From Azolla caroliniana (Eukaryota; Polypodiophyta), in NCBI GenBank assembly GCA_043228905.1, contig JBHGNT010000016.1, forward strand, positions 10,478,001 to 10,542,000: 64,000 nucleotides of DNA, in the 5' to 3' direction. A program made the position numbers and the translations under genes. Below, piece after piece: positions 23,225 to 34,025 of the stretch (positions are counted from its first letter, which is position 1; each line of letters begins with the position of its first letter). The notes under the pieces are model-generated. The model was not told where the DNA came from. It was given only the letters and a program-made list of their open reading frames with translations, and did not search any database.

Positions 23225-24902
23225 GGATGCAAATCGTCATTCGGATAAGTCTTTGTCTTCTACCTTCTCCTGAAGCTAGTGATATCTTCGTTGGATGTGT
23301 GTGGTCCTCAGTGGTAGGGCGCATTCTTTGCAAGGTGGATGGCACTTTGATTGTCGCAATAGAGCCGATAATCCTCTTGTCAGTTGTAGTTCTCTGATGA
23401 AGTCCTTAATCCAGATTACCTCTTTGCTAGCTTCCACGCCTACCATGTACTCCATTTCCATTGTCGACTGTGCTACAAATTTGGGTAGCCTCGACTACCA
23501 CGATACGGCTCCCCCTACATAAGTCATGACGTATCCGGACGTGGACCGACTAGTATCTACATGAGCCTACATGTCCGAATCCATGAAGCCTTCTAGTTGG
23601 GGTTTCCCTGAGCCAAATCAAAGGCACATACTCGAGGTGCCTTTTAGGTACTAGAGGATCCACTGGACAACGACCCAATGCTCTCTTCTCGGATTGCTCA
23701 TGAATCGACTGACCATTTTGACTACATATTTGATGACCGGAAAGAGGTTCGATTTTGCTTCCCGTCAAAAAATTGATCCACTTTTCATGTTGCACGTTTT
23801 CGACCTCTAGAATGAGGTTATCGTCGACAAGTTTTCACATGCCCTTCTGGCTCATGTGACACAACCTCTTGTGCCACAGCTCATCGACAGTGTCGGAAGC
23901 AATGTTCACTCCTCTCGGCATATCCGGGCATGCATTAGGTATAGTGTGTTGATCTTCCGGGCTCGGGCTGCGATCAAGCTTCCTCTGCAAAACTTCATTG
24001 TGTTGTTCCGAATGCTACCAGGGTAGCTTTCATCATCTAGCCGACCAGCTGATATTAGGTTCAGTAGAACCTCTAGAACGTGTCAGAAATCATTCAACAA
24101 CAGCTTGCACTCGGTTCACGTTGTCAGCCACACATCTCCTATGTCGACAATTCATCATGCTCCTTCATTACCCATCCTTACACAACTGTGATCTCTGGCT
24201 CTATAAGATGAGAAGCACTTTCGATCGGGGGTCAGATGGAATGACGCTCCAGAGTAGACCACCCATGTTGATACATCGCTGACAAGGTGCAACTCACTCT
24301 TCTCGGTGATTAGTAGCATTTCCTCTTCACTTGTAACAATTGCTTATGTTCTTCTTCTCTCCGAAATCTTCATCAGTTCCGAACCGTCGGCTCCCCCTTT
24401 GGTTTTCCATAAGTGTCGGCAATTCTTTCGGAAATGGCCCGGTTTCCCACAATAGAAACACGTAGGCTTCCCCATCGACTTTGACCTCGTCCCCAACTTG
24501 TCCCGGTTCTGGGGGCATTTATTTCAGCCTCTTCTCTTGTTTGTGTCATCTTCCGTGACTAAGGTTTTTGGGTCAGTTCCGGAATCTCGGTCCTTTTGGC
24601 AAGATTCTTCGTTTAGCAAACTTGACTTCACTCTCGCTATGGATAAGTTCTTTCCTTCTGGTCATGCGTTGTCCAATGTGACAACCAACATCTCCCAACT
24701 TCCGTGACTAAGGTTTTAGGGTCAGTTTCAGACTCTCGGTCCTTTTGGTGAGATTCTTCGTTTAGCAAACTTGACTTCACTCTCGCCATGGATAAGTTCT
24801 TTCCTTCTGGTCATGCATTGTCCAATGTGACGACCAGCATCTCCCAACTATCCAGAAGGGATTCAAGCAGTAGCAATACCAGTACGTCATCGGCTAGGGG
24901 TA
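23225..24902 (-). pseudogene. copia2 polyprotein remnants (RNase H to gag)
   Basis: A different, heavily eroded copia family on the minus strand. Recognisable pieces are RNase H (EYMVGVEASKEVIWIKDFI near 23455-23390), a GAG-pre-integrase-like scrap near 23840-23890, a CCHC knuckle (CFYCGKPGHFRKNC near 24450) and gag (LADDVLVLLLLESL near 24890-24850). Most of RT and integrase is missing. The matching gag start lies at 33930-33810 in the same orientation, so D, E and gypsy1 material probably entered this element. Confidence 0.72.
24552..24850 (-). repeat. 149-bp tandem duplication in copia2 gag
   Basis: Two adjacent copies, 24552-24700 and 24701-24850, differing by a few substitutions and a 1-bp indel. 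They cover the end of the UBN2 gag domain. Confidence 0.8.
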
Positions 24903-27900
24903 CTTCGAGCGGTATTTTCGCGTTCCCATGTGGCATGTTTGATAGATTTATCCATCCATTTAATTTTAAATTCTTGGATTATTTTAGTGTGTAGATTTTT
25001 TGTTTTAACATCGAGAATTCTTTCTAGTGCATGTGGTTTAGAAGATAATTCTTCAGAAGTTTCAGTTGTAATTGTATTGCCGCCAGAACCTAGACGTTCT
25101 TTTAGACGACTTACATGAAAAACTAGATTAATTTCAACGCTATCGGGAAGAACGAGGCGATGGGCGGATGAACCAATGCGTTTGAGGACTTGGAAAGGTC
25201 CACAAAACCGTGGGGCTAACTTAGCGCACTTACGCGTAGACAATGTCTTAGAATTGTGAGGTACACATAAAAATACCTTCTGTCCAGGTTTGAATACACG
25301 AGGTTGCCTAATATGATCAGCGTAATAACATGCTCTATCTTGATCAGTTTTTATATTATCTCATGCAAAATATGCAACATATCTTGCATATCCCGAAGAA
25401 AGTTTTGTGTATTTCACAACTCATCATGATGTATATTAACATCAATCGGGGCTCGTGGCTGAAAACCATACATCAACATAAAAGGACTATATCCCGTCGA
25501 CGAATGCTTGAACCTGTTATAAGCAAACTCCAAAATTGGGGGATAACGTTCCCATTTTGTTTGTTTTGCACCAACGTATGTTTGAAGCATGTCCTCAATA
25601 ATTTGATTTACTTATTCGTCTTGCCATCGGATTGAGGATGATCCGTGGAGCTCATGCTCAACGTAGTTTCTAATTTCTTAAAGACTTGTGTCCAGAAGTC
25701 ACTAGTAAACTTTGGATCTCAATCACTCACGATATCCATCGGGAACCTATAAAAACGAAATAACTCGTCAATGAATTGGTAAGCCAATTCAGGAGTTGTT
25801 ATTGTGGTTTTAGTAGCAATAAATCTGACCATTTTAGTTAGTCTATCAACCACAACCCAGATGGCATCATGGCCTTTTTGGGTGCGAGGAAGGCTAACAA
25901 TAAAATCCATGGATATACTTTCCCACTTACTATTGGGAATGTCCAAGGGATGTAAAAGTCCTGCAGCCTTAAGTCGCTCGGCTTTGTTAACCTGGCATTG
26001 GTGACATTTAGTCACATATTTATGTATGTTAGTACACATCTTAGGCCAATCGAATTGAGTGGAGATGAGAACGAGTGTACGATGTATTCCAGGGTGCCTT
26101 GCTAAGGGTGCATAATGGCAGTAAAAAAGAATTCTCATTTTTTACCTCACGCAAATCTGGAACACAAACCTTCCCGTTACGGTAGATCAGCCCATCGTGC
26201 CTTACGACCTTTCAGGTCTTGTTGGTCACAAAAATATTTCAAGGACTCGTGGTCCATAGTTACCACAAAATGATCCGTGGAGCTCATGCTCAACGTAGTT
26301 TCTAATTTCTTAAAGACTTGTGTCCAGAAGTCACTAGTAAACTTTGGATCTCAATCACTCACGATATCCATCGGGAACCTATAAAAACGAAATAACTCGT
26401 CAATGAATTGGTAAGCCAATTCAGGAGTTGTTATTGTGGTTTTAGTAGCAATAAATCTGACCATTTTAGTTAGTCTATCAACCACAACCCAGATGGCATC
26501 ATGGCCTTTTTGGGTGCGAGGAAGGCTAACAATAAAATCCATGGATATACTTTCCCACTTACTATTGGGAATGTCCAAGGGATGTAAAAGTCCTGCAGCC
26601 TTAAGTCGCTCGGCTTTGTTAACCTGGCATTGGTGACATTTAGTCACATATTTATGTATGTTAGTACACATCTTAGGCCAATCGAATTGAGTGGAGATGA
26701 GAACGAGTGTACGATGTATTCCAGGGTGCCTTGCTAAGGGTGCATAATGGCAGTAAAAAAGAATTCTCATTTTTTACCTCACGCAAATCTGGAACACAAA
26801 CCTTCCCGTTACGGTAGATCAGCCCATCGTGCCTTACGACCTTTCAGGTCTTGTTGGTCACAAAAATATTTCAAGGACTCGTGGTCCATAGTTACCACAA
26901 AATGATCCGTGGAGCTCATGCTCAACGTAGTTTCTAATTTCTTAAAGACTTGTGTCCAGAAGTCACTAGTAAACTTTGGATCTCAATCACTCACGATATC
27001 CATCGGGAACCTATAAAAACGAAATAACTCGTCAATGAATTGGTAAGCCAATTCAGGAGTTGTTATTGTGGTTTTAGTAGCAATAAATCTGACCATTTTA
27101 GTTAGTCTATCAACCACAACCCAGATGGCATCATGGCCTTTTTGGGTGCGAGGAAGGCTAACAATAAAATCCATGGATATACTTTCCCACTTACTATTGG
27201 GAATGTCCAAGGGATGTAAAAGTCCTGCAGCCTTAAGTCGCTCGGCTTTGTTAACCTGGCATTGGTGACATTTAGTCACATATTTATGTATGTTAGTACA
27301 CATCTTAGGCCAATCGAATTGAGTGGAGATGAGAACGAGTGTACGATGTATTCCAGGGTGCCTTGCTAAGGGTGCATAATGGCAGTAAAAAAGAATTCTC
27401 ATTTTTTACCTCACGCAAATCTGGAACACAAACCTTCCCGTTACGGTAGATCAGCCCATCGTGCCTTACGACCTTTCAGGTCTTGTTGGTCACAAAAATA
27501 TTTCAAGGACTCGTGGTCCATAGTTACCACAAAATGATTTGTATAAAGATAATGGCGCCATGTTTTGAGCGCATGTATAACTACAAATAATTCCTTTTCT
27601 TAAACTGTATACGGAGATTGAGCAAAATTAGGTTTCTTACTCTCGAATGCTATTGGTTTACCATCTTGATATAAGATAGCACATACAACATAATCGCTTG
27701 CATTAGTTTCAACCTCAAAAGGTTTTGAAGGATCAGGTAAAAGAAGCGAAGGAGCCTTGCACACCAGGTCCTTGAGTTCCTTAAAGGCGACGTCTAATGT
27801 AGCATGCCACACAATAGGTTTTGTAGACATACGCATTTGACCTTTTAGAAGATCAGTAAATGACGTCGTCAATTCAAAGTAATTATGAAGGGATTTTCGC

Positions 27901-28293
27901 AAAAACCCGACAAAACCAAGGAATGATCGAACTTTGGACCACTCTTGCATCGAGAAAATCCCTTGCATTCCTTGATTTTCTCGATGCAAGAACGATCAAT
28001 TTCAACTCCTCGTTCAGTTATGAGATGTCCAAGATAAGTAATAGATTTCTTGAAGAACTCTCATTTTGAGATCTTTGCGTAGAATTGCTTGTTGCGCAAT
28101 GTTTGTAAAACAACGCGGACATGTTTAGCATGTTCTTCTCATGTACGAGTATAAACTAAAATATTATCTAAGAAAATAACGACAAATTTTATCAAATTGA
28201 TCTTGGAAAATGTCATTCATTTATTGTTGAAAACTGGCCGGAGCATTGGTCAAACCAAATGGCATAACCAAACACTGATAACGGCCGTAACGT
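24903..28293 (-). pseudogene. D pol: RT 3' half, RNase H, integrase, chromodomain
   Basis: RT shows [15 protein letters not shown] at about 28275-28235, just beside the break. RNase H ends with TMDHESLKYFCDQ. Integrase carries the HHCC finger (CHQCQV) and core residues in SMDFIVSLP and PMDIVSD, with TGA where Arg is expected after VSD in each copy. The end is a GPFQVLKRIG linker and a chromodomain (EFKIKWMDKSIKHATWERE) that breaks at 24903. Chromodomains of chromovirus integrases recognise histone marks and guide insertion to heterochromatin. Confidence 0.8.
25639..27534 (-). repeat. Perfect tandem triplication, 3 x 632 bp
   Basis: Units 25639-26270, 26271-26902 and 26903-27534 appear identical. 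Each runs from the end of RNase H to the integrase core. The breakpoint shares the short homology TGAT between the two parental sites. 632 is not a multiple of 3, so the array cannot encode a continuous enlarged protein. Confidence 0.93.
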
Positions 28294-28522
28294 TGTCGCG
28301 TGGCACGTGACACACTTGCCAAACATCGGGATGTGCGCATCACAAGCGCGGACAAGCACCGGGCCTCTATCCGCTAGTGGTTATGGCGGATTGACGATGG
28401 GATTTCCGTGCCTACGGGTCGGTCGAACGGGACCACCAAGGTCTTTGACCGGGGAGAAAGAATCGGGTAAGTTGTGCCTGTAAGGAATTGGCCGTTTAGG
28501 TTTATTGTCGAGTCGTTCTTTG
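28294..28522 (-). repeat. 3' LTR remnant of element E
   Basis: Matches 29104-29316 (the U5 end of the 5' LTR) with scattered differences. The U3 and R parts and any polypurine tract are missing, and E's ORF reads directly into it. Confidence 0.7.
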
Positions 28523-29064
28523 TGGCACGTTTGTTCACGATCACATCCTTGACTATCTTGGCCATTCCCCCCAAACGCATGTTCTTTGTTCCATGTCTCG
28601 TCATTATCGCATCCTTCTCTATCTTCCCTCTTGAGTTCACGTTCTTCGTCACATGTTTCTCCTTTGTTGAGTTTGCATCGATCCTCGTAACGACCATAGG
28701 CATGTCGATCTCGATCTCTCTCTTCAAATACTTGTTCTTCATCACATGTCTCTTCATGACCGTAGCTACGCCAATCTCGATCATCTTCATCATCGTCACC
28801 GTCGAGCAAACCATAAAAAGGTTGAGGCCCAAATCTTGACGTCAGAACCGCTTCGTACCAATCCGGAATTTCTGGATACAGTCTTTTGACTTGCCTTGCC
28901 AAGTTGAGATACTCCAACGCTCTATCCTTATCATCATGAAACATTATTTCGATGGCCTTCCTTACAAATAGAAGCAACATGAGCCTCAGACCACCTTCTA
29001 TTCTTATTGATTCCTCTAAGTCGTATACATCCAAGATCACATCCATCATTCGTGATGCCCCCAT
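28381..29064 (-). CDS. Uncharacterised ORF of element E (possible captured host fragment)
   Basis: Open for 228 codons from ATG 29064 (a GTG lies two codons upstream), located where gag would be. Residues ~30-80 form a helical segment (IEIMFHDDKDRALEYLNLA, then LYPEIPDW) that faintly recalls the N-terminal helical region of plant J-domain proteins. That likeness is weak. Residues ~90-185 are charged with a recurring ETCDEE or ETWNKE motif, four degenerate repeats by eye. The last ~40 residues are encoded by the 3' LTR remnant. No zinc knuckle, protease or RT. It could instead be a diverged gag. Confidence 0.5.
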   Translation of the reverse strand: MGASRMMDVILDVYDLEESIRIEGGLRLMLLLFVRKAIEIMFHDDKDRALEYLNLARQVKRLYPEIPDWYEAVLTSRFGPQPFYGLLDGDDDEDDRDWRSYGHEETCDEEQVFEERDRDRHAYGRYEDRCKLNKGETCDEERELKREDREGCDNDETWNKEHAFGGNGQDSQGCDREQTCHKERLDNKPKRPIPYRHNLPDSFSPVKDLGGPVRPTRRHGNPIVNPP

Positions 29065-29103
29065 TACCACCTTGTGTTGTTCACGTCAGGTTCACCAAAT
29101 AGA

Positions 29104-30037
29104 TGTTGCGTGGCATGTGACACACATGCCAAACGTCAGGATGTGCGCGTCACAAGCGCGGACAAACACCGGGCCTCTATCCGCTAGTGGTTATGGAGGA
29201 TTGACGATGGGATTTCCGCGCCTACGGGTTGGTCGAACGGGACCACCAAGGTCTTTGACCGGGGAGAACGAATTGGGTGAGTTGTGCCTATAAGGTTTAT
29301 CTTCGAGTCGTTCTTTGTTGTCGAAGACACCCGAACCCGACTCAACGGTGCGCTGGATTGACGTGTAGGCAACTGAAGTAATGCACTAATGTGGTTGAGA
29401 GTGTGTGAGAGAGAGAAACGAAAATTGAGGAAGTGTTTTAGATAGATAAATAGACGACGGATTGAAATTCCAATTCTAGGTTTGAACCCTTGACTTTAAT
29501 TTAGAGAAACAAGACACATCACCAATAGGATAATTAGGTTTTCTTTTTAAAATGTCTTTATTTAATCCATAGCTTGCTTGATACATAGCTTGTTCGATTT
29601 ATCAATCGATTCCCACTTATATAGATGCCCCCATGCATATGTGCATGTGAGGGTGTAAGACATGTATACAATGCATGAAATGCATGTGATGCATGATTGC
29701 CATTTGGCGCTCATGCATCACATGTGGTGCATGATGACCATGTACCTCATCCAAGCTCTCATGTATGAGCATTCATATATGAAAAACATAATGATGATCT
29801 AAAGAAATAACTTAGCCTAGTGGTAAGTCAGGTTTGTCCTATCTTGGAGGTGCAAGGTTCAATACTTGCACCCTTTCGTATGCTTGAAAATGCAAATAGG
29901 GTTTTGGTGTTCTCATAACATTTATATTTACAACATGCTAACGTATGAGAGTAACGATCACCCCTTTCATTTGTGTTCATATTACACCTTCTTGATTCCA
30001 CGCGATTTTCACACCATTGCCGAAAATCTGCACGACA
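29104..30037 (-). repeat. 5' LTR of element E with two tRNA-like modules
   Basis: 934 bp, starting TGTCGTGCAGATTTTC like the LTRs at 33314 and 59138-59876. It contains a plus-strand tRNA-like module (29808-29875: TAGCCTAGTGG A-box, AGGTTCAATACT B-box-like) and a minus-strand one (29481-29537). Confidence 0.72.
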
Positions 30038-31036
30038 ACGCGTACAGAATGTCGTTTTAGGAACATCGTCCTCGCTTATACGAATTTGATAGTAGCCCAT
30101 ACGAAGATCAAGTTTCCTAAAAAACCAAGCTCCCTAGAGACTGTCAATTAGATTGTTGGCCCGGGGCATGGATATGAATTCTTTATCGTCACTTTATTCA
30201 GGCGTCGGTAATTAATACACATACGCCATGTGCCCTCTTTCTTTTTTACCAAGAGAATAGCTCCACCACATGGAAATTTACTATGACGTATATAAGCCAT
30301 TCGTAAATAGTCCTTTAGCTACTTAGATACCTCATCCTCTTCGGATCGACTTAAGAGATAAGGAGGTATACTTATTGGTGCAATGCCAGGTACAATATGT
30401 ATACGATGTTCTATATTATTTTTAGGAGGTAACTCATGTGGTAGTTCACTCAGAAAAACATCACGAAAATCATTTAGGATTTTATCGAGTTGTTGTTATT
30501 CAAAATATGATAATGGAACCGAGACATTATCGATATAGTAAACGTGAATGTCCGGATCAAGTACACAATAAAATAAAGTAGAACAAGAAAACTCGGATAT
30601 TGATGGCAAGGAAACAATCGAAAGATAGTGTTTTTTAACACATTGAATAAAATGACTACAATTGTTCAGTACAACAGTAATTGCATGATGAACCCAATGA
30701 ATTGATAAAAAAGAGTTTTCATTAAAAAACCATGGATAACCCAAGATTACATCACTGGTACAAAGATTCATTACATGGAAGTCTACTTCCTCTATATAAG
30801 TATCAATAGAAATTCCTAATGAATGAATCGCCCCGTTGATGTATTGTACTATTCCATCAGCCAAGTGCACCCTATAGGTGTGATCACTTACAGTGGGTTG
30901 AATTCCCCATATCTGAACCAAACGATCATTGACAAAATTGTGTGAGCTTCCTGAATCAAATAAAAATTCACATCCATTGATATACTCGTTTGTAGGTGGC
31001 GGCCTTACTCCCTAGTTCTCGGCCAACATATGCAAT
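30038..31036 (-). pseudogene. D: protease and first half of RT, with gag mostly deleted
   Basis: RT part near 30100-30040 ([19 protein letters not shown]), linker, and retropepsin-like region (near 30990-30500; the DSG motif lies at 30945-30960). At 30990-31010 the gag core (YVGRELGSKAAT) is fused directly to the protease start. Compared with 13380-14070 the gag C-terminus and knuckle have been deleted. The protease is closely related to the copy at 12825-13430. Confidence 0.78.
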
Positions 31037-33313
31037 CTTTAGGCTTACCCCCTGGAGCTCAAACCGGGACTTTTCCCACACCTATTCTAGAGACTTCGGT
31101 GGCTGGCCCCAAGAGCCCACGTGAGACCGGAGAGACGGAAGATGGTGGCGGCAAAGCGGACGATCGAAACGACGGTAAGGAAGGTCATAGCGGACGGAGG
31201 AGAGACCCCTCGATACCAGGGCCGGAGACTATGACGGTTGCGTTCGAATGCCAACATAAGACTGGAGAGAAGGGCGGTGGCCGTGAGGTGGCGTGGCCCG
31301 GAGTGAACACGTACGAAGATAAGGATGCGAGGCCCAAAACAGGCATTTACGAGAGGACCGATGGAGAGGTCGGGAGCGGCAAAGAGGACAGAGTCGGGAA
31401 CTGACCCGACCGGAAGATGAACCGGTCGATAATCCGACACGACCGGAAGACAACGCGTGTAAGAAGATTGGAGTGGGGTCCGGTCAACTGGGCCCGAACC
31501 GAAGAAGAGACGGCAAGGCCGGATTTGTTCAGACAAACATGTACCGGCCGGTTACGATTACGGAAGGGAGCCGACCAAACCGGAACTCGATCGGCCGAGA
31601 CCAATTCGGGCGAAGGCTAAGTCGGCATGATTGGAGGTTGAGGCGAATGAGCCACAACACCCAGTGGGAGCCGGTGAGCGCAAGAAGGAGGCCAAGCATG
31701 CACAAGGAGTACGACTCGGTGGGAGACCAAGAGCGAGAGGGACCCTCCACACCTATTCTTGAGACTTTGGCGGTTGCGGATCGACGTAAGACCAAAGAGA
31801 CAACGGATGGCGACGAGGAGTCGGAGACCAGAACGGACGAGGCTACCGGAACGGGTACCCGGTGCGTGAAGGCAGATGAGCACGGCCAAGACGGCAAGCC
31901 GGAGTCAGTCGGGACTACGGCGGGAGAAGCGTGTAACACGAAGCATGCATTACGGCATAGAACGGAGCATGCACTACAGCTGACGAAGGGCCAAGAAGCA
32001 AACATGCACCCTGAAGAGCGGCAACGAGTGACCGGCAACGGCAGACCAGTCGAGCCTTTGAGAGGCAAGCACGCGGCAAGAGACGGAGCGGTGAGTTGCC
32101 GGGATTGGCGGATGAACAACGAGGGCGGAGGATGGTGCGTGGAGAGCAAAGAACTACGCATCGGGGAGAGAAAAAGCGTCGTCCCGGAGGACGTGCAAGG
32201 CCAAGCGGACCAAGAGGATGCGAGTTGGGATGAAGCGGTAACGAGAGCCACGAAGAACCCCGACACGAAGGTCGGGATGACGATACGCTCTACTACGAGA
32301 GAGCATGGAGAGCAAGGGAGAATCGGGGTGCGCGTAATGGGGTCACCTAAGGACCAAAGAATGAGCGTGCATTTGGAGGAGCCGCAACGAGTGATTGACG
32401 ATGACGGTCGGAAGAAGCCTTCGAGAGGCAAGCGCGGGACAACGGACGGTGCGACGAGACGCCAAGATCGACGGAACGAGACGGGCATGATCGGCATGAA
32501 CGAAGGATTGTGTCTAGGAAAACGGAGGGGATGCGCGGAGAACAACGGGGTACACACCGGGAAGAGAAAATGTGGCGGCTTCCCGGAGGGCATGCAAGGC
32601 CAAGCGGGCCAAGAGGGCCAAGAGGGCACAAGTCGAGGCGAGGCGGTAACGAGAGCCTCGAGGGACACCGACACGGAGGTCAGGTTGATGGTACGCTCTA
32701 CGGCAAGAGAGCACGACGGGCAAAGGAGAGGCAAGGAACGCGGAATGGGGTCGCCTAAGGGCCAAAGAATGAGCGCATATTCGGGAGACAACAAGGGCGC
32801 ATGGAAAGAGCCTACGAAAGGTGAGCGCGGAGCGGAGGGAATCTGCACGAGGTGTTCGAGACGAAGAGAAGATCGAGCCGGAGATAGAACACAAGCGGTA
32901 CGCGAGGGGCGCAATCCGGCGAGCAAACGGGGTGACCAAGGGCCTAATCGAAGGACCTACGTGGCGGACAAAGAAAGAGTGACTGGATCGGCAATGACGT
33001 TCGGGAGGACCGACCGGGGAGGAAGGTGCGTGCGGTGGATATGGTGGTTCGGATGGAGTCGATGTTTCGGGGACACATGGTGCACGTGGTGGATCGGTTG
33101 GAGCCTTCGGCTCGAGGACGTGCGACGGATACAGTGGAACGGGATGCTACAACGGTTCGTGTGGAAGGGACAGGCATGCTCGAAATGGAAAACGAAGCCG
33201 AGCAAGGCCAATGAGGACACGGTGGACCTTGGTTTTATCACCATGGTCAAAAAATCTCGCCTCTTCTCCTTTCTTGGCACATACCGGTGGATGTGCGGTT
33301 TGGTGGGGGCGGA
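31037..33313 (+). other. gypsy1 3' untranslated region with internal tandem repeats and a long open frame
   Basis: GC- and purine-rich sequence ending in a PPT-like tract (GGTGGGGGCGGA) before the LTR at 33314. The recurring GAGACTTCGGYGG...CGTGAGACCGGAGAGAYGGAAG block typical of gypsy1 3' regions is at 31090 and 31760. A plus frame stays open 31473-33374 (633 codons) and a minus frame 31529-32926, which points to composition and repeats rather than a protein. Repeat units start near 31985, 32347 and 32751 (362 and 404 bp, then partial). No known domain in either frame. Confidence 0.6.
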
Positions 33314-33809
33314 TGTCGTGAAGATTTTCGTCCATAGGCGGAAACCAGGGTGGAATAGGCAAATCGGTGTATAGAAATGGTGTATAGAAATAAGAGGGGA
33401 AATTCTATCCCACATTGTAAGGTTCCTCCCTCCTTGGGCTATAAAAGGAAGGGAGGGGTCACTTATGAAGGGGTTGCCTATTTTGAGGGAGAGAGGCATA
33501 CCACTTAGGTCGAGGGTTTCCTATTCGGTTTTAGGGTTTCGGTTAGGGTTTTCTTCTTGGGTTTTCCTTTAGGGTTTTTCGGATAGTCGTTTGGTGCGGC
33601 CATGGCGGCCACCATTGTAAAGCGTTTATGTTTCCTTAAACTAACTTGTTGAGTATCTTGCCTCCGTCTATTCTGTGTTATTGCCTTATTCTCTCTCTTC
33701 TCCTCTTGAGCTAAGCCTCCATATCCTATCTTATTCTTTCTCCTCTACTCCCTAGTCAGAGACCCCGTGGTCCCGCCCCTTCTACATGCATGCGCGTAGC
33801 AACGTGACA
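33314..33809 (+). repeat. gypsy1 LTR (3' LTR)
   Basis: 496 bp, TGTCGTGAAGATTTTC to CAACGTGACA, preceded by a purine-rich tract. TATA box TATAAAAGG near 33440, then a T-rich leader with TAGGGTTT repeats. The right flank is copia2 gag, so the element inserted there. Confidence 0.8.
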
Positions 33810-34025
33810 CCGAACTGTACCGGCAGCCAAAGATCTTTGACCACAAGCATGTCCCTCATCTTCGACTTCCACACTGAATAGTTGGAGACGGTGAACTTGA
33901 ACATGCTTTCGAATGACTCTTCCATCTATTGGTCACTTTGATACTAGATTGTGTGGAATAGTGCTCGGCCACAACCGAGCTAAACACTCAATGGAAGATC
34001 AAAACAAAAGTGGAGATTAATACAC
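33810..34025 (-). pseudogene. copia2 gag start, degenerate PBS and LTR end
   Basis: Minus-strand frame from near 33931: ESFESMFKFTVSNYSVWKSK, then DMLVVKDLWLPVQFG, a typical copia gag N-terminus. Just upstream is a degraded initiator-Met PBS (TAGTATCAAAGTG). The LTR-end scrap (33955-34025) shares a short stretch with the solo LTR at 298-1094. It is probably the 5' end of the element at 23225-24902. Confidence 0.7.

Larger units (their letters stand above)
28294..30037 (-). mobile_element. Element E: gypsy1-related non-autonomous LTR element
   Basis: It splits D's reverse transcriptase between the TFCTR and RYGRYQ codons. On the minus strand: a 934-bp 5' LTR (30037-29104, TGTCGTGCAG to CACGCAACA); the leader TTTGGTGAACCTGACGTG, also seen after gypsy1 LTRs at 37126 and 61137; one ORF; then only the last ~229 bp of a 3' LTR (28522-28294). 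Flanks AACGT and ACGCG share ACG, so the TSD is imperfect. There is no RT or integrase, so it depends on other elements. Confidence 0.75.
24903..31036 (-). mobile_element. gypsy2 chromovirus D, truncated, with nested element E
   Basis: Minus-strand Ty3/gypsy remains in the order gag scrap and protease (31036-30490), RT first half (30400-30038), [element E 30037-28294], RT second half (28293-28000), RNase H (27989-27535), integrase (27534-25260, tandemly triplicated), GPF-type linker and chromodomain (25243-24903). No LTRs were found: the left end stops inside the chromodomain at the copia2 junction and the right end stops in gag. Stops and internal deletions are common. Confidence 0.82.

Noticed and set aside
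25639-27534. CRISPR array or satellite
   Set aside because: 632-bp units carry integrase coding sequence and occur only three times; no short repeat-spacer pattern exists anywhere in the window.
29808-29875. Functional tRNA gene
   Set aside because: A and B boxes are recognisable, but I could not fold a full cloverleaf with a paired acceptor stem, and the copy is embedded in an LTR; called tRNA-like only.
28294-30037. DNA transposon with TTGTCG terminal inverted repeats
   Set aside because: The short inverted ends are what an LTR pair starting TGTCG and ending CGACA gives; the direct repeat of 229 bp and the gypsy1 leader after the first LTR fit an LTR element better.
31529-32926. 465-codon minus-strand open frame
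   Set aside because: It overlaps the plus-strand frame in a repeat-rich GC-biased region, is low-complexity (Ser/Pro/Leu/Arg-rich) and has no domain; judged a compositional shadow.
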